Origin: an uncultured bacterium
GTDB lineage: Bacteria; Bacteroidota; Ignavibacteria; UBA10030; BY39
NCBI GenBank assembly: GCA_937967455.1
Contig: CALCJK010000002.1
Span: forward strand, 1 to 37,601
DNA: 37,601 nucleotides
Reading direction: 5' to 3'
Positions within the stretch are counted from its first letter, which is position 1, and the number at the start of each line of letters is the position of its first letter. Both the position numbers and the translations under genes were made by a program. The notes under the pieces were generated by a model. That model searched no databases. It was not told where the DNA came from and was given only the letters and a program-made list of their open reading frames with translations. Below are positions 20,101 through 29,429 of this stretch, one piece after another.

Positions 20101-20590
20101 AATAAACAATTTTGGAGGAAGCAATTTTTCTGAAGTCAAAAGTTTTACTCTATTAAAACTAATTAAGCCTGATGTTAACATATCGCCAGGTTGGAACTTA
20201 ATTTCGGTGCCGGTTAAATCGATTAATATGTTGAAGAATTATCTCTTTCCAACAAGCATTTCAAATGCATATTGTTTTGATAATGGATATAGAAAAGCTG
20301 ATACTTTGAAAAATGGTATGGGGTATTGGTTAAAGTTTAACACAGCAGAGATTATATCGTTTAATGGTGCAGAAATTTATAGCGATTCAATTAAAGTTAA
20401 TGCTGGTTGGAACTTGATAGGTTCAATTTCTCATGATTTTATTGTTAATTTAATCAGCACAGAACCTGAAAATATTATTGTTTCCGAATTTTATGAATAT
20501 ACAAATGGATACATTAAATCTGATACACTGAAATTAGGTAAAGCTTACTGGGTCAAGGTTAATCAGAGTGGGAAAATAATTTTAAAGTGA
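17162..20590 (+). CDS. large secreted glycoside hydrolase family 57 enzyme with C-terminal modules
   Basis: The ATG at 17162 gives 1142 residues starting directly with a signal peptide (MKKIFILIFSL); a more upstream ATG at 17114 would add 16 residues and bury the signal. The GH57 barrel spans about 28-400, with HMHQP (37-41), the probable nucleophile E186 (FPPEN) and the probable acid in HDGD (326-329). A helical region typical of GH57 follows, then a CBM9/DOMON-like beta domain (about 780-930) and a fibronectin-III-like domain (about 950-1030). The last 125 residues hold two copies of a GWNLI...GYWLK/AYWVK module. It probably acts on alpha-glucans outside the cytoplasm. Confidence 0.9.
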   Translation: MKKIFILIFSLVLTFGFKENEKRSKSNPPIYIAFLWHMHQPIYWPYETILQTEANNRYSYSVVDIHNQRVGPYTIWPKNAVIMGINANFQHFGAQVSFSGSLIENLNNLENGGNQNFQNWKSHWNYIKTQTTSLGNPRLDMVAFGYHHPLMGLIDDIDIRKQIQYHKQIFSQNFLGNYSKGIFPPENAFSTRMIKPLVEEGIKWVLVDNIHFERACDGYPFSTTGNIYEPNKSDVRNPNPGDWIQLNGLWAPTKVSARWARQPHFVEYIDPSTGEKSKIIAVPADRYLGNEDGRGGFTALNYEGVMSQLESYNTDPAHPILIVLAHDGDNYGGGSESYYNNNFQNFVNWLLANPTRFVCTTIEDYLQIFPPDSNDVIHVEPGSWSGADNGDPEFKKWLGDPDASGYSPDRNSWAVVTATKNFVYTANQIDPLNANTQNAWKYLLNSQSSDYWYWDGAQNGVWDSHPTRACNQAVTYAQNVIGSGTDLTPPTIFPPQREPYNPGGTEWGILQSSNFKVWTYVFDISGLKLVKLKYRLDLDGSNSWNSTDNETYGGGSEVTDWIEIPMNSLIIPSQTDPQPYFKAKEFFAEINGLSNVLIDYFVEAIDSNNNLARSPIQHVWVGLNNSGGAYSVSWSPSSPMNQDTIFISVTNVFQAAKLHWGVNNWQTPNSIYWPEGSYLYNGVGPAIESPFQGPDSQNNIRIKIGPFNKPIQTVTKMSFVIHYADNSWDNNNGADYQIHIGSSGGGNFVMDGLIDSTAQLMSENNGLSFYLGWNGADLYLATQSAQSQNADIFIFVSDSQRSLINSPWAKAGKVAGWSAYLGNESSNNWCGWFDNSGTAQKYASASYLEGTLNLLSEFGYVPGRVFVSIGKYQTQDGGSLINQVPAGNGDLNIDSSEFFIYNLNQVPGVPNLIHPSGEILDSNNTITFTWYSVINADEYIIQISEYNNFLIMIIDDTVANNFFTSSELNFNKKYYWRVKAINNFGGSNFSEVKSFTLLKLIKPDVNISPGWNLISVPVKSINMLKNYLFPTSISNAYCFDNGYRKADTLKNGMGYWLKFNTAEIISFNGAEIYSDSIKVNAGWNLIGSISHDFIVNLISTEPENIIVSEFYEYTNGYIKSDTLKLGKAYWVKVNQSGKIILK

Positions 20591-20618
20591 AAAAAAATGC
20601 TTAATAATTTCTTGGGAG

Positions 20619-20693
20619 ATAGTACGAGTCTGTGGTAAATCTCATAATTTTTATTTACATAATGCTCTTTATATTTTTTTAAATAGTACGAGT
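20619..20693. repeat. 11-bp direct repeat in convergent intergenic gap
   Basis: The 11-mer ATAGTACGAGT occurs at 20619-20629 and again at 20683-20693 in the gap between the ends of the GH57 and RND genes. Its meaning is unknown. No clear hairpin terminator is seen in this gap. Confidence 0.5.
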
Positions 20694-20702
20694 TATATCT
20701 GC

Positions 20703-23700
20703 TTATAAAAATGATTGGTTGTTTTTATTGGAAGATTGGTTTCGGGATATTAAGGCATATATTACCGGTACTATAAAAAGCACAAGCAGTGTTGTCGAAG
20801 TTAAACCGCCAATTGTTCCAATCCCCAGGGAATACCAAAAGCTGGTATTTGTTTCTTCGAGTACTAATGGCAATATACCAGCTATAGTTGTTAGACTTGT
20901 TATCAATATTGGACGTAGCCTTAAAGAAGCGCCTTCAATGATGGACTCAATAAAATTGCTACCGTGAATTTTTGAAAGTCTGTCAACTAGTAGTATCGAT
21001 ATGTTAACAGATATTCCGGTTAATAAGAGTATTGATGCGTAACCACCTCTATCGAATGTGGTATCGGTGAAATAAAAAGCTAAGAAAACTCCGATCAGTG
21101 ATAACGGAACTGAAATAATTATTATAATAGGTTTTATAAAAGATTCAAACAAAGCAGCCGTTACCATATAAACAATTAGAATTGCAAGAAAGATTATAAA
21201 TCCAAGTTCTACCTCCTTCTCTTGGGTGAGCATAAAAAACATCTGCGATTGTTCTACAGAATAACCAGGTGGCAAACCGTTTCTGATCTGACTGACGACT
21301 GACTCAGTCCATATTTGTCCGTATTTATAAGGACCTTTATACTCGAAAGATACGAAGCGCTGATACTGCTGGTTTTCGCGAACGATTCTTGAGAGAACTT
21401 TCCTATCCTGAATATTTATCACATCTTTTAATTTTATACTTCGCCCTTCTTGTGATTTGATAACAACATTAAGCAAATCTTTTATAGAAAAATTCTCATA
21501 ACCAGAGAATTTAATCGTTAAATTAATTTCTTCACCTGCGATTTTTATACGCGCTGTCTGAACAGTTCCTCGAGTTAATAATCTAATTCGGTGCATCAAA
21601 TCAGCAACGCTTATCCCGTAATGCTCAACTAATTTCCTGTTTGCTACTAATGCAATCTCATACAAATCGCCGCTATACAGGTACGATTTATCGATATCAA
21701 CATTGGCAACACGCCGATTAATGATTAACTTTTGCCGAATTTGTTCAGCAATATCTTTTACTTTTTCATAGTTATATCCAAGAATTTTAATGTTATAATT
21801 TGGTAATGCAGATGAGCCGGTGAAAAAACCTGGACCAAACCCAAAAACACCTACATTAGCTCCACCAATATTACTCATAAGCGATGTAATCTGTGCTTTC
21901 ATTACGTAAGGAAATGAACTTTTTGCAGCATCGTCAGAAAATGTAATCGTAATGCTTCCAATTTCATTGTTGTAAATATTAGTAACATAATTGTCCAGTT
22001 TATCTTTGTACTTGCTTAGTTCAAATTCGATCTTTTTAATTGCTTCGTTAAGTTGTTCAAGCTCAGTGCCAGCCGGCTTACGGACTGTAACTAAAAGATA
22101 TGTTTCAGAACCCCAGCTCCATATTTCACCACGATTTACATATTTGAAAAATAGATGTATACTTCCCCCTAAAATGTGGTCGGTGTAAGGTTTAATAGAA
22201 GAATAAAATTTACTTCCAAAAATTGAATTGTAAACCGGCGAAATCACCGGTGTTTCAATTTTGTCTGGTAACAACCATGTAGGTATCCCAAAAATCCAAA
22301 TTATAAGAATGACAGTTGTTTTTTTGAACTTGATTAATTTGGCAAGTATCAGCTCGTATAATTTTGTAAAATGCCGTTGTAAATTTACTAGTAGTGATTC
22401 AGGATTTTCAGCTCGAAGGAGTTTGTAACAAGTTAATGGAACAAAACTGTAAGCTACGATTAAAGAAAAGAAAAGTGCCAGAGTTACTGTAATCGCAAAT
22501 TGCTCAAATATCAGTCGTAACTCGGGTGATAGAAAATAAACAGGCACTAATGCACCTACTGTTGTTATAGTAGCCGCAAATATTGGTAAAGCTACATCTT
22601 TTACCGCTGAACGCACAGCTGAATTTTTATCCCTATCTAAAAAATTGTATCTCGAAATATTTTCTACAACGACTATCGAATTATCGACTATCAGCCCGAA
22701 TGCAAGGGTAAGCCCCGCTAAAGTTATTATGTTAATACTTAATTTCAATAAGCTCATAACAATGAAAGTCAGCAGCACAGAAAATAGAATGGATGAGATT
22801 ACTACGACGGGTGCTCTTATGGTGTGCAGAGTTGCAACTAAAACAATGAATATAAATATTAAAGAATAAATTGACCGGTTAGTAATTTTATTTATATCCT
22901 TCCGTATGTTCTGGCTTTTGTCGATCTCTTTTATTATGCTGAAGTTGTTAGGGAGTCTTTTTTCCAACTCTGCAATTTTTTTAATAACACGGTCGGCAGT
23001 TTTTATAATATTTGCGTGCGGTTCTTTATCAATTTGCAATGTTACAGCCGATTTTCCATTTATGCGGTAGTAACTATATACATCCTCGAATCCATCATAA
23101 ACATATCCGACTTCTTCCAGAAAAATTACTCTGTTGTCCTTTAGAATTTTTACAGGAATTTTTTTTATTTGTTCAATACTTTTTTCTGGAGTTTCAAATC
23201 CTTTATTATCGATTCTAAGATTTATTTTTTTCCCATTCGATATTAAATTTCCTACTATTTTGAATGAGCCGAATCCTTGAATCTTATCTTGAATCTCAGT
23301 ACTGCTAATCTGGTAAAGGTCTAATTTTTTATAATCGAGCTCAATTTTTATTTCTCTTCTGGTACCACCGTGAATAGTAACATTTGAGATTCCATCAACT
23401 GACATTAACTCGTTAAGCATATTTTGCTCTATAACTTTTCTAATCTCTGAACTTTGTAAGGGAGCAAAAATTGAATAGCTAAGAAATCCTTGAAGTTTTT
23501 CAAAATCTTCTGGAATATATTTTTGTACCCGCGGAGGTGTTGCATCATATGGAAGCGTTTCTGATAAACGTGCCAATTTCTCGTTCAAATCAAGAACTGC
23601 AAAGTTCATTTTAACTTTATTACCAAACTCTACTGTTACACGACTGAGTCCTTCCTGGGTTATGGATGTAACTCTTTTAACTCCTGCGACCGTATTTGCA

Positions 23701-23912
23701 ATTTCCTCTATTGGCGCTGTAATTATTGATTCCATTATCTCTGGTGAGGTGTTACCCCAGGATGTTGATATGGTTACTCGCGGAAAATCAATCTCCGGCG
23801 AAAGTTCAATAGGAAGCTGTACTGCTGTTATTATTCCGATTAACAAGATGGCACTATAAACCATGGTAAAGAGCAAGGGACGGTTGATGAGTATGTTTAA
23901 ATACTTATCCAA
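20703..23912 (-). CDS. RND efflux permease (HAE1/AcrB-like), second of pair
   Basis: The 1069-residue protein has the RND layout: an N-terminal amphipathic helix and membrane helix, a large periplasmic loop, six helices, a second large loop and six more. The TM4 signature GLIVDNSIVVVEN carries the conserved Asp, and the TM10 region reads GISVNISILLVD. The start is TTG at 23912, two bases from the stop of the upstream permease; the next ATG would delete the conserved N-terminal helix. It probably works with the neighbouring permease and a periplasmic adaptor. Substrate is unknown. Confidence 0.93.
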   Translation of the reverse strand: MDKYLNILINRPLLFTMVYSAILLIGIITAVQLPIELSPEIDFPRVTISTSWGNTSPEIMESIITAPIEEIANTVAGVKRVTSITQEGLSRVTVEFGNKVKMNFAVLDLNEKLARLSETLPYDATPPRVQKYIPEDFEKLQGFLSYSIFAPLQSSEIRKVIEQNMLNELMSVDGISNVTIHGGTRREIKIELDYKKLDLYQISSTEIQDKIQGFGSFKIVGNLISNGKKINLRIDNKGFETPEKSIEQIKKIPVKILKDNRVIFLEEVGYVYDGFEDVYSYYRINGKSAVTLQIDKEPHANIIKTADRVIKKIAELEKRLPNNFSIIKEIDKSQNIRKDINKITNRSIYSLIFIFIVLVATLHTIRAPVVVISSILFSVLLTFIVMSLLKLSINIITLAGLTLAFGLIVDNSIVVVENISRYNFLDRDKNSAVRSAVKDVALPIFAATITTVGALVPVYFLSPELRLIFEQFAITVTLALFFSLIVAYSFVPLTCYKLLRAENPESLLVNLQRHFTKLYELILAKLIKFKKTTVILIIWIFGIPTWLLPDKIETPVISPVYNSIFGSKFYSSIKPYTDHILGGSIHLFFKYVNRGEIWSWGSETYLLVTVRKPAGTELEQLNEAIKKIEFELSKYKDKLDNYVTNIYNNEIGSITITFSDDAAKSSFPYVMKAQITSLMSNIGGANVGVFGFGPGFFTGSSALPNYNIKILGYNYEKVKDIAEQIRQKLIINRRVANVDIDKSYLYSGDLYEIALVANRKLVEHYGISVADLMHRIRLLTRGTVQTARIKIAGEEINLTIKFSGYENFSIKDLLNVVIKSQEGRSIKLKDVINIQDRKVLSRIVRENQQYQRFVSFEYKGPYKYGQIWTESVVSQIRNGLPPGYSVEQSQMFFMLTQEKEVELGFIIFLAILIVYMVTAALFESFIKPIIIIISVPLSLIGVFLAFYFTDTTFDRGGYASILLLTGISVNISILLVDRLSKIHGSNFIESIIEGASLRLRPILITSLTTIAGILPLVLEETNTSFWYSLGIGTIGGLTSTTLLVLFIVPVIYALISRNQSSNKNNQSFL

Positions 23913-23913
23913 A

Positions 23914-26900
23914 TTACTTTATCGTGGAGTCTTTATCAAAAAATGTGTAGACTATTGGAACTACAACCAAAGTTAGAAAAGTGGATGATAACAATCCACC
24001 CACTATTGCGATCGATAGTGCTACTTGTAATTGTGATCCAGAGCCAGTGCTTAACATCATTGGTATGAGTGCAAAAACAACGGTTAGTGTATTCATGACA
24101 ATTGGGCGAAAGCGTTGCTTGCCAGCTTCTATGATTGAATCCCTTACAGATAGATTTTCACGCCGCATTCGAAGTATAAAATCAATTTTAACGACGGCGT
24201 CATTATCTGCAATTCCGACGAGTATAATTAAGCCTACTAACGATATCACACTTAAACTTTGTCCTGTGATAAACAATAATACTATTGCACCAACTATTGC
24301 TAAAGGGATCGAAAAAATAATTATAAACGGATAACGAAGTGATTCAAACTCCGCAGCTAAGATCATATACATCAAGATGACCGAAAGTAAGAGCGATATT
24401 ATTAATCCTTTAAGTGCGATTTGCATTTCTTCGCTAATTCCGCCCACTTCAATACTATAACCGGGTGGCAGTTTTATGTGCTTTAATTTCTCTTTGACCA
24501 TATTGATTACTTTGTTTATGCTCGCATCTTTATATCCAGCTAGTAGACTAATTTGACGATGATTATTTTCTCGATTAATTTCTAAAAAGCCTTCCGAGTA
24601 ACTATATTTTATTAAATCGCGAAGGTAGACTGAGCCATTTTTAGTAACTATAGAGCTGTTCATCAAATCATATGTATCATTTCTATCTTTTTCGGTTGCA
24701 CGCACTAAGATTGTAACTTTTTTATCAAAATCGCTCACAGTTGTAGCTTCAAGCCCACTAAAAATGGTACTGATATAATTTGTGATGTCCTTTACTGTTA
24801 AGCCATACATTGCTGCTTTGGTTCTATCTATCTCTATTGAATATTCAGGAATACCTTTTTCATAACCCGATCTTAAATCTGTCAATTCTGGAATTTGATT
24901 TAAGTGTGGAATTAATTCGTTTGCTATCTTTACAGATGTATTTAAATCATTTCCCACCACTTTAATTTGGATATTGTTTTCTGCCGGGTTCAGAATTTTT
25001 TCGAAAGTGGATTTCGGTTTGTGAAAAGCGAAGCTTACATTCTTGAACTTTCCTAACTTATTTCTTATTTCTTCCCTCACTTTCGAAGGAACATATTGCT
25101 TTTTGATTTTTATAAACATTTCGGCTCTGTCTACCGAACCCCGAGTAACGCTAAGAATATCGTGTTCATCCACTATACCGATATTCGTGAGTAAGTATTC
25201 TATTTGGTGCGACGAGATGAGTTCACTTTCGATCGAATTTACAAGCTGTAATGTTCCGGACAATGATGTACCACGGGGTAGTTTAACTTCTAAGATGAAA
25301 TCATGCTGTTCAACATATGGAATAAACTCTTTCGGCATTATTACTATAAGAACAACTGTAACTGCAAATAAGATAAATGTAAATACAAGAACCGTTATTC
25401 TATTGTCGAGAGCATAAAGTAAAAGCTTTTCATATTTATTAAATAATAATCCGATAAATTTAGATATAGTTTTGAAAAGTGGAGATGATAATTTTTCGAT
25501 TAAAGATAAACTTTTTTTACCGATTAGATGGTAGATCTTAGAAGTATTATGCCTTGAAGCCAACATCGGGATTAGCGACATAGCTACGAGTAGAGATGCC
25601 AATAGAGAAATCGTGATACTCAGCGATTGGTCGCGGAATAGTTCTGCGGTAATTCCTTTTATGTAAATTAGCGGAAAGAAAACCGCAACTGTTGTAAGTG
25701 TCGAAGCAGTTATAGCCAATCCAATTTCTGATGCGCCAATAGTGGCTGCCTCGATTAAACTTTTGCCAGCTTGGCGGTGGCGCGAAATGTTTTCGAGCAC
25801 TACGATAGAGTTATCCAAGAGCATACCAACACCAACAGCCAAGCCTCCCATCGAGATAATGTTTAAATTAATGCCGAAAAGGTACATAAGCAAAAATGTT
25901 GCAAACAACGAGGTTGGTATAGTAATACCTATGATGAGAGGATCTTTGATATTATATAAGAATAAGAACAAAATCAGGAAAGCTAATATGCCACCGTATA
26001 GAACTTCCTGTTCCACATTTGTTATTGCATCATTAATAAAGTCAGCTTGGCTAAAAACAGCTGAAACATTGAAGTCTTTGTACTCTTCGTTTAGTTGTTC
26101 GATTACCTTTTTTATTTTATGAGTTGTTTTTACTGTGTTTGAGCCGATTTCTTTTTTTACTAAAATCGAAATTGTTTCGTTACCGTTCAAACTTGAAATA
26201 CCCTGCCGCTCCTTAAAATCGTCTATTACTTCCGCAATATCTTTAATTCTGACAATTTTTTTCTTTCCCTGGGTTGAACTAAGTTTATCTTTGTTGTCTA
26301 TTATTATGGTATTTTTAATTTCGTCAATAGTTTGTAGTTCACCTAATATCCTGAGTGGAAATCGGAACCAGCCACTTTTAATATCCCCGCCGGGTAAATT
26401 TACATTTGCTGCTGATATTGATGTTACAACATCGTTGAGTGAAAGGTTAAATGTATTCAGCAGTTGCATATTTACATTAACTTGTATTTCGCGCTCTAAG
26501 CCACCCAAAATGGACGCCTGTGCTACTCCGTCGATTTGTTCGAGCCGGCGCTTTACGACTAAACGCGAGTACTCTTTTAGATTTACGAGATACTCTTTTT
26601 GTTGCGGAGTTATTTCGTGAATATTTAATTTTGTACTTGCTAAGTCAAACATTTGCCTTTTACCTGTAACCACGAGTGTCATTATAGGGAAGGTGGATGG
26701 ATCTATGCGTATAATAGTTGGTCTGCCTGATTCTTTTGGTAGCAGATAGCGCAGTTGGTCTAACTTTTCACGCACATGCAAGACAGCGAAGTCCATTTCA
26801 GTGCCCCAAATAAATTCGACCTCCACCAAAGATAATCCCTCACGAGATGTAGAGGACACTTTTTTTACTCCAGTGATTGTTCCTACTGTAGATTCGATTG

Positions 26901-27096
26901 GTTCAGTAATTGAAGCCTCAACCTCTTCAGGCGATGCATTCGGATAAATCGTTTGTATTGTAATTTTTGGTATATCGATTTGGGGAAGCAGGTCGATGCT
27001 GAGCTGATGATACGAGTAAATACCGAAGAGTGCAATGGCTAAAAAAAACATTAAAGTTGTAACAGGACGTTTTATTGAAGTGCGCTGTATCCACAT
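23914..27096 (-). CDS. RND efflux permease (HAE1/AcrB-like), first of pair
   Basis: The 1060-residue RND permease opens with MWIQRTSIKRPVTTLMFFL and has the conserved porter-domain segment SPEEVEASITEPIE and the TM4 signature GVGMLLDNSIVVLEN. The TM10 region GIADNDAVVKID is more acidic than the usual GIVVNNAIVLVD. It is translated just before a second, different RND permease, an arrangement that recalls heteromeric MdtBC-type pumps or tandem paralogues. No adaptor or outer-membrane factor is directly upstream; a same-strand adaptor lies beyond the accessory island at 35370-36590. Confidence 0.93.
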   Translation of the reverse strand: MWIQRTSIKRPVTTLMFFLAIALFGIYSYHQLSIDLLPQIDIPKITIQTIYPNASPEEVEASITEPIESTVGTITGVKKVSSTSREGLSLVEVEFIWGTEMDFAVLHVREKLDQLRYLLPKESGRPTIIRIDPSTFPIMTLVVTGKRQMFDLASTKLNIHEITPQQKEYLVNLKEYSRLVVKRRLEQIDGVAQASILGGLEREIQVNVNMQLLNTFNLSLNDVVTSISAANVNLPGGDIKSGWFRFPLRILGELQTIDEIKNTIIIDNKDKLSSTQGKKKIVRIKDIAEVIDDFKERQGISSLNGNETISILVKKEIGSNTVKTTHKIKKVIEQLNEEYKDFNVSAVFSQADFINDAITNVEQEVLYGGILAFLILFLFLYNIKDPLIIGITIPTSLFATFLLMYLFGINLNIISMGGLAVGVGMLLDNSIVVLENISRHRQAGKSLIEAATIGASEIGLAITASTLTTVAVFFPLIYIKGITAELFRDQSLSITISLLASLLVAMSLIPMLASRHNTSKIYHLIGKKSLSLIEKLSSPLFKTISKFIGLLFNKYEKLLLYALDNRITVLVFTFILFAVTVVLIVIMPKEFIPYVEQHDFILEVKLPRGTSLSGTLQLVNSIESELISSHQIEYLLTNIGIVDEHDILSVTRGSVDRAEMFIKIKKQYVPSKVREEIRNKLGKFKNVSFAFHKPKSTFEKILNPAENNIQIKVVGNDLNTSVKIANELIPHLNQIPELTDLRSGYEKGIPEYSIEIDRTKAAMYGLTVKDITNYISTIFSGLEATTVSDFDKKVTILVRATEKDRNDTYDLMNSSIVTKNGSVYLRDLIKYSYSEGFLEINRENNHRQISLLAGYKDASINKVINMVKEKLKHIKLPPGYSIEVGGISEEMQIALKGLIISLLLSVILMYMILAAEFESLRYPFIIIFSIPLAIVGAIVLLFITGQSLSVISLVGLIILVGIADNDAVVKIDFILRMRRENLSVRDSIIEAGKQRFRPIVMNTLTVVFALIPMMLSTGSGSQLQVALSIAIVGGLLSSTFLTLVVVPIVYTFFDKDSTIK

Positions 27097-27466
27097 AAGA
27101 TGTAGCTATTTTGATCTTCGTAATTTTAGAATAAATATAACTAACACAAAACTAATTATCAATTGTTCTGTGTTTATTAAAATCTTATTTAAGTTTATAT
27201 TTTTCTAATATCCTGTTACCAGGTTTGTCACTAAGCTCAATGTATATAATACAATTTTCATATACATCCTTTATTCCTCCACCTTTATCAAGAACAACAA
27301 TAGGTTTTACTCGATATGTATCATAAACTCGCTCATTAACATATTAAGATATTATCACTAAATATTTCTATACTCATTTTTCGTATTGTTTAGATAAGCT
27401 ATTTTAGTTCTTGCTTTTACAACGCGTAACCTCAATAAGTGGTCACCTTATCTTTGGAAAATTTTA
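27097..27466. other. non-coding gap at left edge of accessory island
   Basis: This stretch is strongly AT-rich and holds no intact gene. It contains one open remnant on the minus strand (listed separately). No convincing promoter for the RND genes is visible, though one must lie here or upstream. The minus-strand frame of the CxxC protein could continue past its stop if the run of seven T just before it had one fewer base. Confidence 0.6.
27185..27343 (-). pseudogene. C-terminal remnant of an unidentified protein
   Basis: A 52-residue minus-strand reading without a start codon begins YVNERVYDTYRVKP and ends LEKYKLK before a TAA. It contains an ordered beta-like segment (IVVLDKGGGIKDVYEN) that looks like coding sequence rather than chance. 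It may be the tail of another island gene cut by deletion. I do not recognise the family. Confidence 0.35.
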
Positions 27467-27856
27467 TTAAAAAAAGATGTTTTTAGCTTTACTTAAGGGA
27501 AATTCTTCGCAATCAATTACTTCTTCATTAGAATTTAGAATTACGATTGAATTATTTTTTATTATATAATTATCAAATACAGTGTCAGAAACTACTTCAA
27601 CAGGAAAAGATATTGAATTTGCTTTTGCCCATCCCTTGATTACTTTTTGAGCAATTTTTTTATTACTGTAATTGTTTAAAATGAATGCTACAATATTGTG
27701 GATATAATTTTCATTGTAGTACTTGTTAACTGAATCGATAAAAGCCATTATATTTTCCATACACGGGGTACAACTAAAATCTTTGAAGTTGATAAATAAT
27801 ATTACTTGTGAGCCCGATTGGTTAAGGCTCGAATTTTTGTGTTGCACTCCATTCAT
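27467..27856 (-). CDS. thioredoxin-like CxxC protein, probably 5'-damaged
   Basis: The 129-residue reading has a thioredoxin-like start: a hydrophobic strand (VILFINF), then FSCTPCMEN with C29 and C32. The first ATG (27856) leaves no export signal, but the same frame upstream reads a hydrophobic segment (FILLLCLLNYNFV) without an ATG, suggesting that the original membrane anchor or lipoprotein signal has lost its start. It follows the broken ABC permease. It is the counterpart of the CxxC proteins in the two other cassette copies. Whether it is still expressed is doubtful. Confidence 0.5.
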   Translation of the reverse strand: MNGVQHKNSSLNQSGSQVILFINFKDFSCTPCMENIMAFIDSVNKYYNENYIHNIVAFILNNYSNKKIAQKVIKGWAKANSISFPVEVVSDTVFDNYIIKNNSIVILNSNEEVIDCEEFPLSKAKNIFF

Positions 27857-27870
27857 TACAAAATTATAGT

Positions 27871-28635
27871 TCAGCAGACAGAGTAATAAAATAAAGCAGA
27901 ATAGATGAAGGAGTTAGCATTAATATTTTCGTTGAATAAGAGTTTGGTTATGTTTAATTTTAATTCGGCTACTTGGGGAACAATGTAGTATAATAAGTCA
28001 ATAAATTTATGAATTAGTTCGTTATCGAATAAGGGATATAAAATTTTCTTCCTAGCATGTAATAATATTGGTAATATTATAGTGTATACCCAAGTTAATA
28101 TTAATGACAGAAGTGAATTATTGCTGAACATTGAGATCAGAAAATAATAACACAAAATTATAAGTGCTATAAATAAAGAAGTGAGTATAGCTAATAAAAT
28201 ACCGTTAAAAATAAATTGAAATCTTAGTCCCCATATTATCGCTATTGATGATAATAAATATATAAGACCTATGGAAAATCCAATTAAAGAAGTTACAAAC
28301 ATCGAGGGAAAAATGCCGATACGGGAAAGTGGTTTTGAATGAAGTAATTCTATTCTACCTTTTTGAGTAGTATTTGGGGTAATCCATACAATAGTTTAAA
28401 CTCCCATAAATAATTGTATTAAAATACCAAAAGATAAAATATCGATCCAGTCTTGTTGTGAACTTTCCAATCCTGTTATAATAATTTGTTTTATAATGCC
28501 ATTACTATGAATTATGTTAGTGGCAATAGACAAGTACCATATAAAAATAGAAGCAATCAATATCGAAATATAAATTAACCTATGTACAAACAGTTCATAA
28601 AGTAATAGTCTTATCAAAGCTAATGTAGTTGCCAT
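27871..28635 (-). pseudogene. ABC-2 type transporter permease, interrupted by in-frame TAA
   Basis: Two pieces (28396-28635 and 27871-28302) lie in the same frame and are joined by 31 open codons, with the only interruption a TAA at 28396-28398. Read through, they give a permease of about 254 residues with roughly six membrane helices. The segment after the stop, KGRIELLHSKPLSRIGIF, matches the conserved ABC-2 segment normally read as RGTIDLLLSKPISR. The start follows the end of the ATPase pseudogene within a few bases, a normal operon arrangement. A single nonsense change makes the gene inactive unless read through. Confidence 0.75.
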
Positions 28636-28636
28636 A

Positions 28637-29429
28637 TTATTGTTTATTAATCAATTCTATGAAAATTTCTTCTAGTGTATTTTGATATTTTTCAATTGTA
28701 TAAATATTAATATTTACTTTTCGAAGTTCGTCTATAAATAAATTCAATTTATTAATATCGTCGATAGATACATTAATGTAATTCTCGTTTATTTCCCAGT
28801 TGTAAGTTTTTAAAATATTTTTGATATTCTCTGGTAATGGTGTACTTACTTTAATTCTGTATTTTAAAGGTCTCTATCATTTCCCTTCTGTTTATAGGGT
28901 CGAGTCCTTCAGTTGGTTAATCTAACAGGATTAGCGCAGGATCATTAATTAATGAATGAGCAATTCCAAGCTGTTGTTTCATACCTTTTGAATAATTTCT
29001 GATCTTTTTATTTTCATAGTCTTTTATATTAAATTTTTCAAGAATAAAATTAATCCTTTTTTCCAAAGCGGACCTATCTTGTAAGCACATACTAACATAA
29101 TAAGTAAGGAACTGTTTCCCTGTTAAAAAATCAGGATAAATTAAATTTTCAGGTAAGTAACCAATCTTTTTCTTAATTGATGGATTATTTATATCTTGAC
29201 CAAAGAGTTTTACACTTCCACCATTTGGTAAAACAATACCAAGTAAAGTTTTAATAAAAGTGCTTTTACCAGCTCCATTCGGGCCAGAGAGGCCAAATAT
29301 CTCACCTTTCTCTACTTCTATTGATATATCGTCCAAGGCAGTTATATATTCTTTTCTATTATGCTTATATACTTTTATTTTTATCTGATGCAATAGTACG
29401 TGTTGGTTCAGTAAAAATATATATACCAT
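28637..29429 (-). pseudogene. ABC transporter ATP-binding protein, nonsense plus internal deletion
   Basis: The N-terminal 170 residues show Walker A GPNGAGKST, a Q-loop region (GYLPENL) and the signature YSKGMKQQLGIA. Walker B reads LILLD and then TAA, followed in frame by PTEGLDP, so the catalytic glutamate codon GAA has become a stop. A few codons later (RREMIE) the H-loop region is missing, and a shifted frame resumes with the C-terminal domain ending FIELINKQ just before the permease start. The translation start is uncertain (ATG 29429 or TTG 29393), as it overlaps the tail of a propeller remnant. Confidence 0.8.

Noticed and set aside
20160-20590. Type IX secretion C-terminal domain at the end of the GH57 protein
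   Set aside because: The usual NYPNP-like and terminal Lys/Gly patterns are absent; the tail is a two-copy GWNLI module instead.
23012-26620. Plus-strand open frames within the RND genes
   Set aside because: They are antisense shadows of well-conserved permease coding sequence.
28917-28925. Recoding of the TAA codon in the ABC ATPase
   Set aside because: TAA ends many intact genes in the window, and the same gene also has a deletion and frameshift, so decay is simpler.
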